A stretch of DNA of 64,000 nucleotides, taken from Alphaproteobacteria bacterium (GTDB lineage Bacteria > Pseudomonadota > Alphaproteobacteria > Micropepsales > Micropepsaceae). Shown here one piece after another: positions 56,974 to 64,000 of this stretch. A program made the translations under genes and the position numbers. Position 1 is the stretch's first letter. Every line of letters begins with the position of its first letter. Where the stretch lies: the NCBI GenBank assembly GCA_025350465.1, contig JANXXU010000048.1, positions 124,001-188,000 on the forward strand. The letters run 5' to 3'. Under the pieces are notes generated by a model, which worked only from the letters and a program-made list of their open reading frames with translations, made no database searches and was not told the origin of the DNA.

Positions 56974-58061
56974 GCATCGTACGCGCGCTCAACGCAACCG
57001 CTCTGCACGCCCGTACCGCGGATCTGTGCGCGACGAACGTTTGGCTCGAAGAGAACGGCTTTACGGTGCCGGCCGCCTACAGTTCGCAGCGCGAAGAGCA
57101 ATGGGCGCTGAGCGAACGCGCCGCTCTCTCCGATCTGTCCGCGCGGCAGGTTTGGTTGTTTCGTGGCGCCGACGCCGCTTCGTTCCTGAGCTTTGCAACT
57201 CTTCACGACGCGACCGCGCTTGCACCGTCGCGAGCGCAAGAGACTTATTGGTGCGATGACGCGGGTTTCGTGCGGGGCAAGGGAACACTCGTCCGCCGCG
57301 GTGCGAACGAATTTGAATTGATGACGCCCGTTCGCGATCTTGCGTGGATGCTCGACGGCGCGGAGGGATTCGATGTCGAGCTTCGCGACGTGACGAGCGA
57401 ACGCGCCGCCTTGGGCGTCGCCGGTCCGCTAGCCGCAACGCTGCTTTTGGAAACAGCGCTCGTCACTCAGGAATTGCATCCGGGCGATGTCGCCGAAGTA
57501 GCATGGCGTTCGAGCCGCGTTACGGTTCTAAAGCTTGCCGGCACCGGCTTTGAACTTCTGACAGCGGCCGAGGATGCAATCGTCGTTTGGGACAGATTGT
57601 GGCGCTCAGGACGCTCGCTCGGCCTGGGTGTCGCCGGCGCTCATGCGCTCGATCTCGCACGCATTGAAGCCGGCCGACTAAAGCCTGGTGTCGACTGGCT
57701 TCCCGCGCAATCCGCCTCGAGCGATGATGAGTTGCGCCTGCCGCAAGACTTCGGCGTGAGCGCGGATCTCACGCGCCGCTTCAACGGTGTTGATGCATTG
57801 CGCCGCGGCACGTCCGGCAAGCGCCGCGTGCCCGTTCAACTGGTTGCGAACGAAGCTGTTGCGCCGGGCGTCGTATCGGCAAAGGAATCCGAAGTCGGCC
57901 GCATTACATCTGCTGCATGGTCGCAGGCACGCGATGAAGCTGTCGCGCTTGCTTGGGTCGATCCGGCAGTTGCAAAACCTGGCACCGCCCTTCTGGCGTC
58001 CGGGCCGTCCGGGCCGATTGCCGTTCGGGTGTCGATCGCCGTTCATGGCCTCGGCGCCTAA
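56970..58061 (+). CDS. GcvT/YgfZ-like folate-binding protein
   Basis: The 363-residue protein resembles the aminomethyltransferase (GcvT) fold: SDLSARQVWLFRGADAASFLS (about 52-72), YWCDDAGFVRGKGTLVRRGANEFEL, LGVAGPLAATLL, GTGFELLTAAEDAIVVWDRL, and LDLARIEAGRLKPGVDW with a C-terminal beta-barrel (GVVSAKESEVGRITSAAWS). Such proteins bind tetrahydrofolate to move one-carbon units. The usual glycine-system partners are absent. Coupling to the FAD oxidoreductases hints at a demethylation-type reaction in which folate takes formaldehyde, but this is speculation. Confidence 0.78.
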   Translation: MSIVRALNATALHARTADLCATNVWLEENGFTVPAAYSSQREEQWALSERAALSDLSARQVWLFRGADAASFLSFATLHDATALAPSRAQETYWCDDAGFVRGKGTLVRRGANEFELMTPVRDLAWMLDGAEGFDVELRDVTSERAALGVAGPLAATLLLETALVTQELHPGDVAEVAWRSSRVTVLKLAGTGFELLTAAEDAIVVWDRLWRSGRSLGLGVAGAHALDLARIEAGRLKPGVDWLPAQSASSDDELRLPQDFGVSADLTRRFNGVDALRRGTSGKRRVPVQLVANEAVAPGVVSAKESEVGRITSAAWSQARDEAVALAWVDPAVAKPGTALLASGPSGPIAVRVSIAVHGLGA

Positions 58062-58753
58062 CCAAGCGCCTGAATAAGGCCTGCGAATGAGCCAAGCACG
58101 GTTGTGTCGCCACCCTCGCCGACAAAAGCTGTCGCCTGCGTGCGGTCGATGCGTCGCACCTGCAGGCCAGCCTTTGTTGCCGCCGTCACCTCGCCTGGAG
58201 CGTCGGTCAGAAACAGGATGGATGCGGGCGGCGTCTCGATTGCGGCAGAAATCTTGGCGTAGGACTCTGGGTCTGTCTTCGGCCCAGTCGTCGTGTCGAA
58301 ATATCCGCTGATCGCGCTCGTCAGGTCTCCGGCAACGCTGTGCGCGAAATAAAGCTTCTGCGCCTCGATCGACCCCGATGAATAGATGAATAAGCTTAGG
58401 CCATTCTTGCGCCACGCACCGAATGCCTCGATTGCATCGGGATAAAGATGCGCTTTGAGTTCGCCGCTTGCATAACCCTCGCGCCAAATCATGCCCTGCA
58501 GAGTCTTGAGCGGCGTGACCTTCTGATCCTGATCCATCCACGCAAGGAACTGCGCCGCAGCCGCCTGCGGCGACGGCAACGTATTGCTACCGGCGCGCGC
58601 CGCGTCCGCTACGATCGCGATGATCTCTGGATCGCGCCATCGCTGGTGCAGCGTTTCGCTAAGATGCTTGCGCGCATAGGGAAATAGGACCTCGCGCACG
58701 AACGCGATGTCGCCGACAGTGCCTTCGATGTCGATCAAAATCGCTTTGATCAC
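58058..58753 (-). CDS. mtnC: Enolase-phosphatase (acireductone synthase) MtnC
   Basis: The 231-residue HAD phosphatase starts at a GTG overlapping the mtnD stop (GTGA). It has IKAILIDIEGTVGDIAFV (nucleophile Asp), SLFIYSSGSIEAQKLYFAHS and PKTDPESYAKI, LFLTDAPGEV. It converts diketo-MTP-1-phosphate into acireductone in methionine salvage. It is the last gene of the minus-strand mtnB-mtnD-mtnC run and converges on the GcvT-like gene with a four-base overlap of stops. Confidence 0.93.
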   Translation of the reverse strand: MIKAILIDIEGTVGDIAFVREVLFPYARKHLSETLHQRWRDPEIIAIVADAARAGSNTLPSPQAAAAQFLAWMDQDQKVTPLKTLQGMIWREGYASGELKAHLYPDAIEAFGAWRKNGLSLFIYSSGSIEAQKLYFAHSVAGDLTSAISGYFDTTTGPKTDPESYAKISAAIETPPASILFLTDAPGEVTAATKAGLQVRRIDRTQATAFVGEGGDTTVLGSFAGLIQALG

Positions 58754-59295
58754 GATTCGTATTTCGGTACCGTGTCCGCGATTTTGTCGCCCGTGAATGT
58801 CGCGACCCAGCCATCCGGCGTCGTGAAGAGGCGGATGGCGGCAAAAAGCGGCCTTGGTCCCATGTCGAACCAATGGCGCGTGTGCTTGGGCACCGACAGC
58901 AAGTCGCCTTGTTCACACACTAATTTCAAAACCGTGTCGTCGTTGCGAAGATAGAAGGCGCCGGCGCCTTCGACGAAAAAACGCACCTCGTCGTCGTCAT
59001 GCGTGTGCTCGGACAGAAATTTCCGACGCATCGCCTCGCGATCGGGATGCTCGGGATGAATGCGCACGACATCGACGGACTGATAGCCGCCGAGCTTCAT
59101 CATGCGATCGACATCACGACGATAGGCCGCGAGAACGGCGTCTTGTCCGGCGCCGGGCGGCAGTTGCGCTGTCGCCTCCCAGCGCTCGAAGCGAACGTCG
59201 AACGGCAGCAGCGCGCGGCGAATCTCGCGTTCATCGCGTGTGGCCGATGTCGGCGTTTTGTCTTTCTTTAGATCGAAGGCGGTAAGTTGGGTCAT
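58750..59295 (-). CDS. mtnD: Acireductone dioxygenase MtnD
   Basis: The 181-residue cupin has the metal ligands in SEHTHDDDEVRFFVEGAG (HxH and Glu) and the third His in SVPKHTRHWFDMG. With iron it splits acireductone into formate and the ketoacid of methionine; with nickel it runs an off-path reaction. It overlaps mtnB and mtnC by four bases at each side. Confidence 0.95.
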   Translation of the reverse strand: MTQLTAFDLKKDKTPTSATRDEREIRRALLPFDVRFERWEATAQLPPGAGQDAVLAAYRRDVDRMMKLGGYQSVDVVRIHPEHPDREAMRRKFLSEHTHDDDEVRFFVEGAGAFYLRNDDTVLKLVCEQGDLLSVPKHTRHWFDMGPRPLFAAIRLFTTPDGWVATFTGDKIADTVPKYES

Positions 59296-59942
59296 ACCGG
59301 AATTCCCTTCAGCTTCAGCACGAGAGTGAAAAGATAATCGAACGCGTCAAGATGTCGAAGCGTGTCCGCCGCGTCGCGCCCCCAAGCATAAAGTCCGTGC
59401 CCGGCAAGGAGAAACCCAAAGCCTAACGGACCCTTCTTCAGCCGTTTTTCGACAACGACGGCGAGGCTATCCATGTCCTGCGTGTTGTCGAAGATCGGAA
59501 CGTCGAGCGCGGTTTCGTACGTCGTCGTACCGCGAAAGGCCTTGAGCAACTCGAGCCCCGCCAAGCGCACATGACCGGCGTTCTGAAACTGGAGCGAGGC
59601 CAGAGTCGCCGCCATGCTGTGCACGTGCGCCACGGCGCCGATCTCCGGCGACAAACGATAGAGCGCGAGGTGAAGTGGTGCTTCCGCCGATGCGCGGGCG
59701 TGAGCCGGCCCGTCGATGTCGGCTATGATAATGCCGTCCGCGGCGAGCTTCGCTTTGTCGCCGCCTGACGCGGTTATCGCCGCACGCCGTGAATCGATCC
59801 GGACCGAAAAATTGCCGCTTGTCGCCGGAATCCAATCCTTCGCGCCACAATGATGGGCGAGGGCCAAAACATCGCGCGCGGAGGCATCATTGACGATTTC
59901 GCGGATGTTGGAGGATGTGCCCGTCAATTCGTCGACCTTCAT
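59292..59942 (-). CDS. mtnB: Methylthioribulose-1-phosphate dehydratase MtnB
   Basis: The 216-residue aldolase-II-type protein has the zinc ligands in IGAVAHVHSMAAT (HxH) and LLAGHGLYAWGRD, and an N-terminal WIPATSGNFSVRID substrate block. It dehydrates MTRu-1-P in methionine salvage. It is the first gene of the run. mtnA, mtnK or MTA nucleosidase genes are not in the window, so upstream steps are encoded elsewhere. Confidence 0.93.
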   Translation of the reverse strand: MKVDELTGTSSNIREIVNDASARDVLALAHHCGAKDWIPATSGNFSVRIDSRRAAITASGGDKAKLAADGIIIADIDGPAHARASAEAPLHLALYRLSPEIGAVAHVHSMAATLASLQFQNAGHVRLAGLELLKAFRGTTTYETALDVPIFDNTQDMDSLAVVVEKRLKKGPLGFGFLLAGHGLYAWGRDAADTLRHLDAFDYLFTLVLKLKGIPV

Positions 59943-59958
59943 TGGTAAATTGCCGCCG

Positions 59959-59972
59959 GCCGCCCGGGCGGC
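59959..59972. repeat. 14-bp perfect GC palindrome between mtnB and the sigma factor gene
   Basis: GCCGCCCGGGCGGC is a perfect palindrome within a longer GC-rich tract in the 160-base divergent region. It may be a protein site or a transcript hairpin. Otherwise no clear promoter hexamers were seen. Confidence 0.4.
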
Positions 59973-60102
59973 GGCCGCATATATATGGTAGTTGGCGCGG
60001 CCGTGTCACGGTACCCGTTCACGTTGCGACGGACTGGTGTTCATCGGACGTTCAAATTCCACGTCGAACACGGGAGCGGGACGACATAACCGGTTTTGAA
60101 CA

Positions 60103-60741
60103 ATGGAGTTGGCGAAGACCCTGCGCTCCCAGCACTATGGCCTGAACCTCATAGTTGGCGGACAGGCAGGCGTGGTGGTGGACCCCGATGGCGACCTTGT
60201 GGCGCGGATCGCGACCGGCGATCACGCGGCCGCTCGCGCATTGTTGGGCCGCCACCTGCCGCGAATCTTGAATCTGAGCCGACGCATGCTGGGCAGCCAG
60301 ACCGAGGCCGAGGATGTAGCGCAGGAGGTCTTCTTGCGCGTCTGGACCCACGCCGCGCGGTGGAAGCCGGGCGCGGCGAAATTCGAGACGTGGCTACATC
60401 GCGTCGCGATCAATCTCTGCTACGACCAGCTGCGCAAGAAACGTCCAGCGCATCTCGATGCGGTGCCGGAGCCGGCCGATCCAGCGCCGGGCCCGGCGGC
60501 GGTGCTCTTCCAATTTCAGCTCGGTGCGGCGGTCGATGCGGCATTGAATGGACTGCCGGAACGTCAAAAGGAAGCGATCGTGCTCTGCCATCATCAAGGG
60601 CTGACCAACATCGATGCTGCCGAGGTCATGGGCGTGAGTGTCGAAGCATTGGAGAGCTTGCTGGCGCGGGGACGGAGATCGTTGAGGGAGCAGTTGAAAG
60701 AGTTCAGAGACGACGTTCTGGACGCCAAAGGTGGCGCTTAA
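60103..60741 (+). CDS. ECF-type RNA polymerase sigma factor
   Basis: The 212-residue protein has sigma region 2 (ARALLGRHLPRILNLSRRMLGSQTEAEDVAQEVFLRVW, about 45-82) and region 4 (ALNGLPERQKEAIVLCHHQGLTNIDAAEVMGVSVEALESLLARGRRSLREQL, about 148-199). A roughly 30-residue N-terminal extension precedes region 2. It directs polymerase to stress or envelope promoters. The two next genes encode an anchored protein and a metal-sensor-like protein, a layout typical of sigma/anti-sigma groups. Confidence 0.92.
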   Translation: MELAKTLRSQHYGLNLIVGGQAGVVVDPDGDLVARIATGDHAAARALLGRHLPRILNLSRRMLGSQTEAEDVAQEVFLRVWTHAARWKPGAAKFETWLHRVAINLCYDQLRKKRPAHLDAVPEPADPAPGPAAVLFQFQLGAAVDAALNGLPERQKEAIVLCHHQGLTNIDAAEVMGVSVEALESLLARGRRSLREQLKEFRDDVLDAKGGA

Positions 60742-60773
60742 GGCAACGGGGCGAACGAGCAGGGAATGACGAA

Positions 60774-61220
60774 ATGATGAGTTTGGATCGCTTCGCGGAA
60801 TTGGTTGGCGCTTATGGTGCGTCGCCCGCGCGTTGGCCTGCAGCCGAGCGTGCCGCCGCCGTGGCGCTGATGAAGGCGTCGGCCGCCGCGCGGCGCCTTG
60901 CCGAAGATGCCGACAGACTTGATCGCCTGCTGGACTCGCCAGAGACGGCCCCCGCCACACGCGTGCTGCAGGAGCGCTTATTGGCGACCTTCGCCGGTCG
61001 CGGCCGGGTACGGGCCACCATATCTTTTGCCGGCTATGCGCCTGCTCGGTGGCTGCCTGCGGGTGCGCTGGCCTGTTCTCTTCTGCTTGGCATTGCAATG
61101 GGAACGCAAGTGCCGCGGCTTGCAGAACTCGACGACGACGCGCTGGCGCAGAACGCCGCGTCGAATGTCATCACCGCGAGCGCCGGTGACGGCGATATAT
61201 GGCTCGGAGGAGTCGAATGA
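60774..61220 (+). CDS. Single-pass membrane protein, candidate anti-sigma factor
   Basis: The 148-residue protein starts at ATG 60774, eight bases after AGGGA. It has an N-terminal helical region (DRFAELVGAYGASPARWPAAERAAAVALMKAS) and one transmembrane helix (about 98-115, LPAGALACSLLLGIAMG). It lies between the sigma gene (32-base gap) and the sensor-like gene (four-base overlap). It lacks a recognisable zinc anti-sigma HxxxCxxC motif, so the anti-sigma role is contextual. Confidence 0.6.
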   Translation: MMSLDRFAELVGAYGASPARWPAAERAAAVALMKASAAARRLAEDADRLDRLLDSPETAPATRVLQERLLATFAGRGRVRATISFAGYAPARWLPAGALACSLLLGIAMGTQVPRLAELDDDALAQNAASNVITASAGDGDIWLGGVE

Positions 61221-61771
61221 CGGACGTGCCGCAGCCCGCACGGCGATCGAGCGTTTGGCTCATCGTTTCGTTGTGCGTCAACTTCTTTTTGATCGGCTTG
61301 ATCGTTGCGGGTTTGCTGGTGGCGCGGGGCCGCATGATCGCAAACGCCATCCGCGGCGGGGAAGGAGCTTTAGCGCCGGAAGAAGTCTTGCAGCTGTTGC
61401 CCCCATCGGGCGCAACGAAAATGTGCGATGTGGTCGCCGCCAACACGGAGGCATTTCGCAAACTCGGCCGCGAACTGGTCGACGCGCGCCGCGATCTCTT
61501 TCGCGCTTTCCGCGCCGAGCCATTCGATGCGGCGGCTTTCAAGTCCGCACTCGACCGCGCCACGGCCGCTCAGGTTGCGTTGATTCAATTGCGCCAAGGT
61601 ATCGCGCTGCAGGTGACCGAAAAACTCGACGCGACGGAACGCCGAGAATTGTCGCTAAAACTCGTTCAACGGTTCTTTTCGGGCGCGCGGCGCAACGGCG
61701 GCGGTCTTCCGGCGCTGCGTGCGCTTTGTGCGGCAGCCGGCGCTCACGGTACCGATCAGCTGCCGCACTAG
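61217..61771 (+). CDS. Periplasmic heavy-metal sensor-like (CnrX/ZraP family) protein
   Basis: The 184-residue protein starts at ATG 61217 behind GGAGGAG (61206-61212). It has an N-terminal membrane helix (about 14-36) and a periplasmic helical hairpin: RKLGRELVDARRDLFRAFRAEPFDAAAFKSALDRATAAQVALIQLRQGIALQVTEKLDATERRELSLKLVQRFF. This Metal_resist-type pattern is shared by CnrX, ZraP and Spy. It may bind metal or misfolded protein and signal to the sigma factor group. Confidence 0.78.
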   Translation: MTDVPQPARRSSVWLIVSLCVNFFLIGLIVAGLLVARGRMIANAIRGGEGALAPEEVLQLLPPSGATKMCDVVAANTEAFRKLGRELVDARRDLFRAFRAEPFDAAAFKSALDRATAAQVALIQLRQGIALQVTEKLDATERRELSLKLVQRFFSGARRNGGGLPALRALCAAAGAHGTDQLPH

Positions 61772-61796
61772 AAGCGTCTAACTCGCCACGGTAGAA

Positions 61797-62141
61797 TTAG
61801 TCTTCGGTGAAGCGGAAGCTCGCGATTTCGCACACGTTAATGCGGTATTTCTCGACCTTGTCCCCGTCATCGAAGATGCCCAGGAAATCATAGAGACAAA
61901 AGTCGTTGGTACCGAAATTCACGGTAACGGACGCGCCGACGGCGAGCGTGTCTTGGCCGAGAATGTCTTCTTCCCAATCCTTCGTACCGACGCGCGACGC
62001 ATGGAACTGAACCATGGCGTGACGGGTCTCGTTGATGATTTTGACCTTCTTGTTTGCGTCGGCACCTGCCGTTGTTGCAAACGAAACCAAAAGTGCGCCG
62101 GCTGCTAATGCTGCAAACGCTGGTCGGATTACTGAGCGCAT
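61797..62141 (-). CDS. Small secreted beta-rich protein of unknown function
   Basis: The 114-residue protein starts at ATG 62141 with a signal peptide (about 1-25). The mature part reads KKVKIINETRHAMVQFHASRVGTKDWEEDILGQDTLAVGASVTVNF, then a cysteine pair (NDFCLYDFLG ... INVCEIASFRF). Similar small proteins are common in alphaproteobacteria without known role. It converges on the metal-sensor-like gene with 25 bases between. Confidence 0.7.
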   Translation of the reverse strand: MRSVIRPAFAALAAGALLVSFATTAGADANKKVKIINETRHAMVQFHASRVGTKDWEEDILGQDTLAVGASVTVNFGTNDFCLYDFLGIFDDGDKVEKYRINVCEIASFRFTED

Positions 62142-62477
62142 AGCTTTCCCCTTGAGTAAGAGCCGCCCGGACCATAGGAGATTCGCGGCCCCAGGAAAAG
62201 TTGACCGGCGCCACACCCCCAGCTGATTTCGGCGCCCGACGACGCTATCGCGTTGCGCTATGGCTGAAATGCGTTGAAAGCCGTCTGGCATGGGTCCGGG
62301 TTTGGCAGTCTTTTTCGATTGCGCGATCACGATCCCTTTCTAACCCTTTCTAATCGCCCAGGTTCAGCTTATCGACCTGTGCACGCATGGGTCGATAAGC
62401 GACGACCTAGGTACAAAAAAACATGCGGCCCGCCGAAGCGGACCGCATGCCCAATCCAAACTAGAACTAGGATTGTT
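62142..62477. other. 336-base gene-free stretch with a strong inverted repeat
   Basis: No convincing gene is present. Besides the terminator at 62415-62449, the main feature is an 11-bp perfect inverted repeat, GCTTATCGACC (62367-62377) and GGTCGATAAGC (62390-62400), around a 12-base loop. The remainder is ordinary mixed sequence that must hold the promoter of the small secreted protein gene. Confidence 0.6.
62415..62449 (-). terminator. Terminator of the Pro/Thr repeat gene
   Basis: On the minus strand, a 12-base-pair stem with one mismatch (62422-62433 with 62438-62449) is followed by a run of seven T (complement of A 62415-62421). It lies just downstream of the 62478-62756 gene. Confidence 0.8.
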
Positions 62478-62756
62478 TTAGTGCGCCGGTGGCGTCGCCG
62501 GCGGCGTCGTCGTGTCGGCCGGAGGCGCAGGCGGCGTCGTCGTGTCGGCCGGAGCCGCTGGCGGCGTCGTCGTGTCAGCCGGAGCTGCTGGCGGCGTCGT
62601 GCTGTCGCCCGGAGCCGGTGGCGTCGTCGTGTCAGTGGCCGGAGCCATTGTATCTGTCCCGGCCTCAGGCGCCTTCATCTTCGTGGTGTAGTACCAGTAG
62701 GCAGCGCCCGCCAGAATGACGACCGCGATAAAGAGAAACAAACCAGTTCTATTCAT
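62478..62756 (-). CDS. Membrane-anchored Pro/Thr-repeat protein
   Basis: The 92-residue protein starts at ATG 62756. It has one membrane helix (about 6-23) followed by an extended low-complexity tail with the repeat ADTTTPPAxP (10 residues), encoded by about four copies of a 30-base DNA repeat. Such tails sit in the periplasm as spacers or interact with other polymers. No catalytic part exists. Confidence 0.75.
   Translation of the reverse strand: MNRTGLFLFIAVVILAGAAYWYYTTKMKAPEAGTDTMAPATDTTTPPAPGDSTTPPAAPADTTTPPAAPADTTTPPAPPADTTTPPATPPAH
62500..62619. repeat. Tandem array of four 30-base units within the Pro/Thr gene
   Basis: Four units start at 62500, 62530, 62560 and 62590 with core GGCGGCGTCGTCGTGTCGGC; the last is most diverged and a partial unit follows. 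Each unit encodes ten residues, so unit number can change without breaking the frame. Confidence 0.85.
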
Positions 62757-63107
62757 TCTTCTCTCCATTACATGGCCGTCTTGGTGGCCATCGATCCCCT
62801 CGCCGCACGCATTTTCTCAACATGGGGGGCCCCTTTACTCGACAAACGGCCGCCGAGGCAGCCGTCCAAGCAAGAGTCGCCCGCCGCACGTCCTAGCGCG
62901 ACTTGCCTTGGACATTAAAGAATTCCTTACCATCCAACAAGGCGCGGCCCCCCCTAATACGAGGAGGCGTTCTGCCGCAGGACGAGGCTATTGCCTTGCT
63001 CTGAATCGCGCGGAAAACGGGCATTCCGCAGTTGCTCAGCGGGAACTCGCGAGGCTATGCTGGGGATGAACTTGACGGGTGCGAGCTACCGTCGTTCAGA
63101 GGCTTCC
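62757..63107. other. 351-base gap before the glutamine synthetase-like gene
   Basis: No gene longer than about 25 codons with a ribosome site is seen on either strand. G- and C-rich runs occur (for example around 62824 and 62947), and the last 50 bases must hold control signals of the next gene, but no clear promoter hexamers were found. Confidence 0.5.
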
Positions 63108-64000
63108 ATGAGCATATTGCGGCCGGCGAAAGCCGATGAGGCGTTGGGATTCGCCTCGGCGCAAGCCGAGCTCGAAGCGTTTCTCGCCAAGCATCCGCAA
63201 GTCCAATTCATTGATTGCGTGTTTATCGACCTCTGCGGCCGGGTTCGCGGCAAGCGCTATCCGCGCAGCGAAATCGACAAGGTCTTCAAGAGCGGATTGC
63301 AGATCCCTTATTCACTTTATTTGCTCGACGCGCGCGGCGAAATGGCAAATCCGCTTGGTCGCGGCTTTGGCGACGGCGATCCGGACGGCACGGCTTGGCC
63401 AGTACCGGGCACGCTTACCCCGGTCGGCTGGGCGCAGCGGCCGCATGCCCAAGTCTTGATGACGCTGGGCGACGAGAAGGGGCAGCCGTATCTGGGCGAG
63501 CCGCGTCACCTGCTCAAGCGGATCGCGGATCGATTCCGTGATTTGGATTTGACGCCTGTCGTTGCCGGCGAACTCGAGTTCTTCTTGGTCGACCGCGAGC
63601 GCACCACGGCCGGCGCCCCACAACCACCGTTGCTTGGCGATGCCGGTGTTCGCGACGATGCCGCTTCGACCTATGGCATCGAGGACTTGGAGAATTATCG
63701 CGAGTTTCTTACGGCGGTGGCCGAAGCAACAACGACCCAGCGCATCCCCGCCACCGTCGCCAGTGCCGAATGTGCCGTCGGTCAATTCGAAATCAATTTG
63801 CGCCACGAGGCCGATGCGGTGCGCGCCGCCGATCACACGGTGTTCTTGCGCCAGGTAGTCAAGAACGTGGCTCGTGCTCAGGACATGGATGCGACATTCA
63901 TGGCTAAGCCCTACCTCAATTCTCCCGGCAGCGGCCTGCATGTGCATGTGAGTTTGGCGCACAAATCCGGCCGCAACGTCTTCGACGATGCGAGCGTCAA
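63108..64000 (+). CDS. Glutamine synthetase family protein (PuuA-like), 5' part
   Basis: The frame from ATG 63108 runs off the right end (297 complete codons). Blocks VFIDLCGRVRGKRYP, VVAGELEFFLVD, SAECAVGQFEINLRHEADAV and SPGSGLHVHVSL are those of the glutamine synthetase fold in the GlnA3/PuuA branch, which joins glutamate to putrescine or other amines. The N-terminal (SILRPAKADEALGFASAQAEL) extension is usual in this branch. Substrate choice cannot be fixed from this part; the window also has polyamine synthesis genes. Confidence 0.85.
   Translation, partial: MSILRPAKADEALGFASAQAELEAFLAKHPQVQFIDCVFIDLCGRVRGKRYPRSEIDKVFKSGLQIPYSLYLLDARGEMANPLGRGFGDGDPDGTAWPVPGTLTPVGWAQRPHAQVLMTLGDEKGQPYLGEPRHLLKRIADRFRDLDLTPVVAGELEFFLVDRERTTAGAPQPPLLGDAGVRDDAASTYGIEDLENYREFLTAVAEATTTQRIPATVASAECAVGQFEINLRHEADAVRAADHTVFLRQVVKNVARAQDMDATFMAKPYLNSPGSGLHVHVSLAHKSGRNVFDDASV

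Noticed and set aside
60096-60773. Long frame overlapping the sigma factor gene before the anti-sigma candidate
   Set aside because: It is an out-of-phase shadow of the sigma gene; only the part from ATG 60774 has a ribosome site and a membrane helix.
62500-62619. Possible CRISPR array
   Set aside because: The repeats are directly tandem with no unique spacers, encode in-frame PADTTTPPA units and have no cas genes nearby.
62274-62918. 214-residue plus-strand frame across the Pro/Thr gene
   Set aside because: Its Arg-rich middle is the reverse reading of the 30-base repeats; no ribosome site and the terminator lies within it.

Overview
The window is chromosomal DNA of a high-GC alphaproteobacterium, close to Rhizobiales/Rhodospirillales-type genomes. 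I infer this from several signs: an hda-ppk-ppx block near divergent rnd/aspS, a gyrA-coaD-queA-tgt run, TrmFO, Rsm22, DUF2336 and DUF2066 proteins, an AspRS with the non-discriminating His signature, and a GAAC-N7-GAAC SOS box between uvrA and ssb. Genus cannot be fixed from the sequence alone. No insertion sequence, prophage, CRISPR array, rRNA or plasmid module is visible.

Layout. 0-10 kb: the tail of a flavin monooxygenase, gamma-glutamyltransferase with a small Rap1a-like secreted protein, a tight + strand run (CDP-alcohol transferase, acyl-CoA dehydrogenase, GFA, HIT, SLT-domain protein, MFS), an Rsm22-like methyltransferase and a DUF2336 protein. 9.5-18.7 kb: envelope proteins, then a TetR-controlled catabolic-looking operon (candidate di-iron ferritin-like protein, two SDRs, a luciferase-like flavin enzyme), then lemA, an M48 protease, a 55-residue membrane protein and a TonB-like protein. 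18.8-31.6 kb: glutaryl-CoA dehydrogenase directly behind tRNA-Thr(UGU), DUF502, DUF2066, a phospholipid synthase, hda, ppk1, ppx, a TIR-transmembrane-YbjN fusion, rnd and aspS. 31.6-44.3 kb: trmFO, a SnoaL-like protein, a secreted SFPD-repeat protein, two tandem amidases, a PhoD phosphatase, uvrA, ssb and an ArsR-DUF2087 regulator. 44.6-53.7 kb: gyrA, coaD, queA, tgt, a lipoprotein with a coiled-coil partner, and divergent speE/speD. 53.9-64 kb: two FAD oxidoreductase paralogues (the first degenerate) with a GcvT/YgfZ-like folate protein, mtnBDC methionine salvage, an ECF sigma/membrane regulator/metal-sensor-like operon, small secreted and repeat proteins, and the start of a PuuA-like glutamine synthetase.

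How genes work together. speD and speE make spermidine and release methylthioadenosine, and mtnB-mtnD-mtnC carry out the late steps that return its methylthio group to methionine. A PuuA-like enzyme for amine catabolism lies at the right edge. queA and tgt act in queuosine synthesis; trmFO, aspS, rnd and Rsm22 serve RNA and translation. ppk1/ppx make and degrade polyphosphate. uvrA/ssb form an SOS-controlled divergent pair. The most unusual parts are the TIR-TM-YbjN fusion, the TetR/di-iron/SDR/LLM operon, the degenerate FAD-oxidoreductase pair, and the lipoprotein/coiled-coil pair after tgt. None is proven to be a new system from sequence alone.
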